A stretch of 64,000 nt of DNA. It comes from a gamma proteobacterium NOR5-3. Lineage in GTDB: Bacteria > Pseudomonadota > Gammaproteobacteria > Pseudomonadales > Halieaceae. Where the stretch lies: positions 395,558-459,557 of the forward strand of contig DS999406.1 in assembly GCA_000158155.1 (NCBI GenBank). Reading direction: 5' to 3'. Under the pieces are notes generated by a model. It saw only the letters and a program-made list of their open reading frames with translations, had not been told where the DNA came from and searched no databases. A program made the position numbers and the translations under genes. Positions 61,925-64,000 of the stretch are shown piece by piece; within the stretch, counting starts at the first letter, position 1; the number at the start of each line of letters is the position of its first letter.

Positions 61925-63856
61925 ATGGACCATCCCACACACTTCGATGTCATTGTCATCGGTGGCGGACATGCCGGCACCGAAGCCGCTCTTGCCGCCG
62001 CCCGGATGGGTTGTGCCACCTTGTTGCTCACGCACTCGGTAGACACTCTGGGTCAGATGTCCTGCAACCCTGCCATTGGGGGCATCGGGAAAAGCCATCT
62101 TGTTCGAGAGATCGATGCGCTTGGCGGCGCCATGGCCAAAGCCACGGATCAGGCGGGTATTCAGTTTCGGGTGTTGAACAGCCGAAAAGGTCCCGCAGTG
62201 CGGGCTACCCGAGCTCAGGCCGACCGTGTTTTATATCGAAACGCGATTCGCTCCATCATCGAAGCGCAATCCGGCTTGCAGGTGTTCCAGCAAGCCGTGG
62301 ATGACCTGATCATTGAGAACGGCGCTGTTCAAGGCGTGGTAACGCAAACCGGGCTTCGCTTTCGTGCACCCAGAGTTATATTGACCACCGGCACGTTTCT
62401 CGGTGGCCAGATGCATATTGGCCTGACCAAGTCAGCAGGAGGCCGCGCCGGAGATCCTCCCTCAAACACTCTGGCAGCACGTTTGCGGGAACTACCCCTG
62501 CGTGTAGAACGTTTAAAAACGGGCACGCCGCCGCGTCTGGATGCGCGCAGTATTGACCTGGCAAGCCTCGAAACCCAGTGGGGCGATGAGCCGCGACCGG
62601 TCATGTCATTTCTGGGTGACCCCGATCAGCATCCGGACCAACGCTGTTGCTGGGTGGCCTATACCAATCAACACACTCACGACATTATTCGTGAAGGCCT
62701 GGATCGAAGCCCTTTGTATACCGGCGTTATCGAAGGCGAAGGACCCCGTTACTGTCCCAGCATTGAAGATAAGATTCAGCGTTTTGCTGACAAGACATCG
62801 CACCAGGTATTTGTGGAGCCCGAGGGTTTAACGACCAACGAGCTCTATCCCAACGGTATTTCTACCAGTCTGCCCTTCGATGTGCAGATGGCGCTCGTGC
62901 GCAGTATCCAGGGTTTTGAAAACGCGCACATCACCCGCCCCGGTTATGCCATTGAGTATGATTTTTTTGATCCTCGGGATTTACGATCATCCCTGGAAAC
63001 CCGTGCCATAGGCGGGCTGTACTTTGCAGGCCAGATCAATGGCACTACCGGCTACGAAGAGGCTGCCGCACAGGGTCTTTTAGCGGGTATCAATGCGGCG
63101 CTTGCCATACGCGAAGAAGCGCCCTGGTGCCCTCGTCGTGATGAGGCTTATCTGGGTGTCCTGGTTGATGACCTCATAACCCTGGGCACGAAAGAGCCTT
63201 ATCGCATGTTTACGTCCCGGGCAGAACACCGATTGTTGTTACGAGAAGACAATGCCGATTTACGTCTTACCGAACAAGGACGGAAACTGGGCCTGGTCGA
63301 CGATGAGCGTTGGGCGCAGTTCAGCGAAAAGCGCGAGCTCATCGAGCAGGAACAAAAGCGATTGCTTCGCAGTTTTGTGCATCCCGGTAGTCCCGCGGCT
63401 AACAGCTTAAACGCCAAACTCAGCAAGCCCTTATCCCGGGAATACAGCTACGCTGAACTATTGAAACGGCCGGAACTTGAGTATGCAGATATTTCTGCCC
63501 TGGATTCTCTGGGGATCAGTAACCCGCAGGCAGCGCTGCAGGTAAGTATTCAGGCCAAATACGCGGGTTATATTGATCGACAGCAGGATGAGATCGATCG
63601 CGTTCGACGCTACGAAGGCCTGACTTTGCCAAGTGACATGGACTATCTGCAGGTTTCGGGTTTGTCCAACGAGGTACGTGACAAACTGATCGCGCAGCAA
63701 CCCGAGACGCTTGGACGGGCATCGAGAATACCCGGCGTTACACCTGCAGCGATTTCCTTATTGCTAGTGCATATGAAGCGTCGACAGGGCAAGTCGGCAA
63801 AGACGCTGGATTCACAAGTGCCCGAAGCACCCAAAGTACAGCAGCAGATTCATTAA
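61925..63856 (+). CDS. mnmG: tRNA uridine 5-carboxymethylaminomethyl synthesis protein MnmG
   Basis: FAD protein (GidA) that partners MnmE in wobble-uridine modification. The FAD loop is [21 protein letters not shown] (about 9-29; the glycine pattern GxGxxG reads GGGHAG). The catalytic cysteine is in [12 protein letters not shown] (about 273-284), and [21 protein letters not shown] (about 361-381) binds FAD. The 643 residues are slightly longer than usual (about 630). rsmG begins three bases after its stop. Confidence 0.97.
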   Translation: MDHPTHFDVIVIGGGHAGTEAALAAARMGCATLLLTHSVDTLGQMSCNPAIGGIGKSHLVREIDALGGAMAKATDQAGIQFRVLNSRKGPAVRATRAQADRVLYRNAIRSIIEAQSGLQVFQQAVDDLIIENGAVQGVVTQTGLRFRAPRVILTTGTFLGGQMHIGLTKSAGGRAGDPPSNTLAARLRELPLRVERLKTGTPPRLDARSIDLASLETQWGDEPRPVMSFLGDPDQHPDQRCCWVAYTNQHTHDIIREGLDRSPLYTGVIEGEGPRYCPSIEDKIQRFADKTSHQVFVEPEGLTTNELYPNGISTSLPFDVQMALVRSIQGFENAHITRPGYAIEYDFFDPRDLRSSLETRAIGGLYFAGQINGTTGYEEAAAQGLLAGINAALAIREEAPWCPRRDEAYLGVLVDDLITLGTKEPYRMFTSRAEHRLLLREDNADLRLTEQGRKLGLVDDERWAQFSEKRELIEQEQKRLLRSFVHPGSPAANSLNAKLSKPLSREYSYAELLKRPELEYADISALDSLGISNPQAALQVSIQAKYAGYIDRQQDEIDRVRRYEGLTLPSDMDYLQVSGLSNEVRDKLIAQQPETLGRASRIPGVTPAAISLLLVHMKRRQGKSAKTLDSQVPEAPKVQQQIH

Positions 63857-63859
63857 TCC

Positions 63860-64000
63860 GTGCTGGATGACAGGTTAAGCGACGGTTTACACAGCCTGGG
63901 GCTTAAGATTGGCACCGCCCAGCAACAATTGCTGCTGGATTACCTCAAACTGCTGTCACGCTGGAACAAGACCTACAACTTGACAGCGGTGCGCGACGAA
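63860..64000 (+). CDS. rsmG: 16S rRNA m7G527 methyltransferase RsmG, start only
   Basis: The GTG start is 3 bases after mnmG. The first 47 codons end in [18 protein letters not shown], the RsmG opening (WNkxyNLTA is diagnostic). The gene runs off the window end, so the SAM domain is not seen. The mnmG-rsmG pairing is the usual gammaproteobacterial order leading to parA-parB. Confidence 0.93.
   Translation, partial: MLDDRLSDGLHSLGLKIGTAQQQLLLDYLKLLSRWNKTYNLTAVRDE

Overview
The window is 64 kb of a free-living, probably marine gammaproteobacterium. Gene order closely follows two Pseudomonas-type chromosomal blocks. The set includes FAD blue-light sensing, a rubredoxin reductase, type IV pilus retraction ATPases and ubiquinone genes, and this fits the Halieaceae/OM60 side of the class. 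That placement is inferred from gene content and protein resemblance, not from a search.

Layout. 1-6.0 kb: methionine cycle (ahcY, metF), rRNA methylation (rsmE), glutathione synthesis (gshB), a TonB-like protein, yqgE and ruvX. 6.0-8.2 kb: pilU and pilT on the minus strand. 8.4-14.6 kb: a plus-strand run of yggS, proC, yggT, metX-metW, a DUF4426 protein, rdgB and hemW. 14.6-19.5 kb: minus-strand trmB, DUF423, rpoH, ftsX, ftsE and ftsY. The rpoH promoter carries a sigma-E-like -35/-10 overlapped by a CIRCE-type inverted repeat. 19.6-24.9 kb: rsmD, coaD, mutM, rpmG-rpmB, radC and coaBC. 25-33.3 kb: algC-like, argB, slmA-like, pyrE/crc-like, rph and yicC. 33.4-36.7 kb: gmk-rpoZ-spoT, in which both gmk and spoT are frameshifted as read. 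36.7-44.3 kb: ridA, an NAD-dependent epimerase-like gene, recG, a rubredoxin-rubredoxin reductase fusion, ubiC, ubiA and a COG3146-type acyltransferase.

44.4-50.4 kb is an accessory segment: a nucleotidyltransferase, a BLUF photoreceptor, a frameshifted DUF1330-like gene, a Tat-exported nitroreductase-like protein with its MarR regulator, and an intact IS1182-type insertion sequence (1688 bp, inverted ends, 4-bp target duplication). 50.4-64 kb is the replication-origin neighbourhood. gyrB, recF, dnaN and dnaA run leftward; rpmH, rnpA, yidD, yidC, mnmE, mnmG and the start of rsmG run rightward. DnaA boxes lie between dnaA and rpmH, and one more lies in an AT-rich gap before mnmG.

The most notable points are the heat-shock promoter architecture at rpoH, the palindrome on the -10 of the nitroreductase-marR operon, three indels that break otherwise well-preserved genes (gmk, spoT and the DUF1330-like gene), the absence of dut from the coaBC-algC junction, and an in-frame 12-bp tandem repeat at the end of the slmA-like gene. 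No tRNA, rRNA, CRISPR array or prophage was seen.
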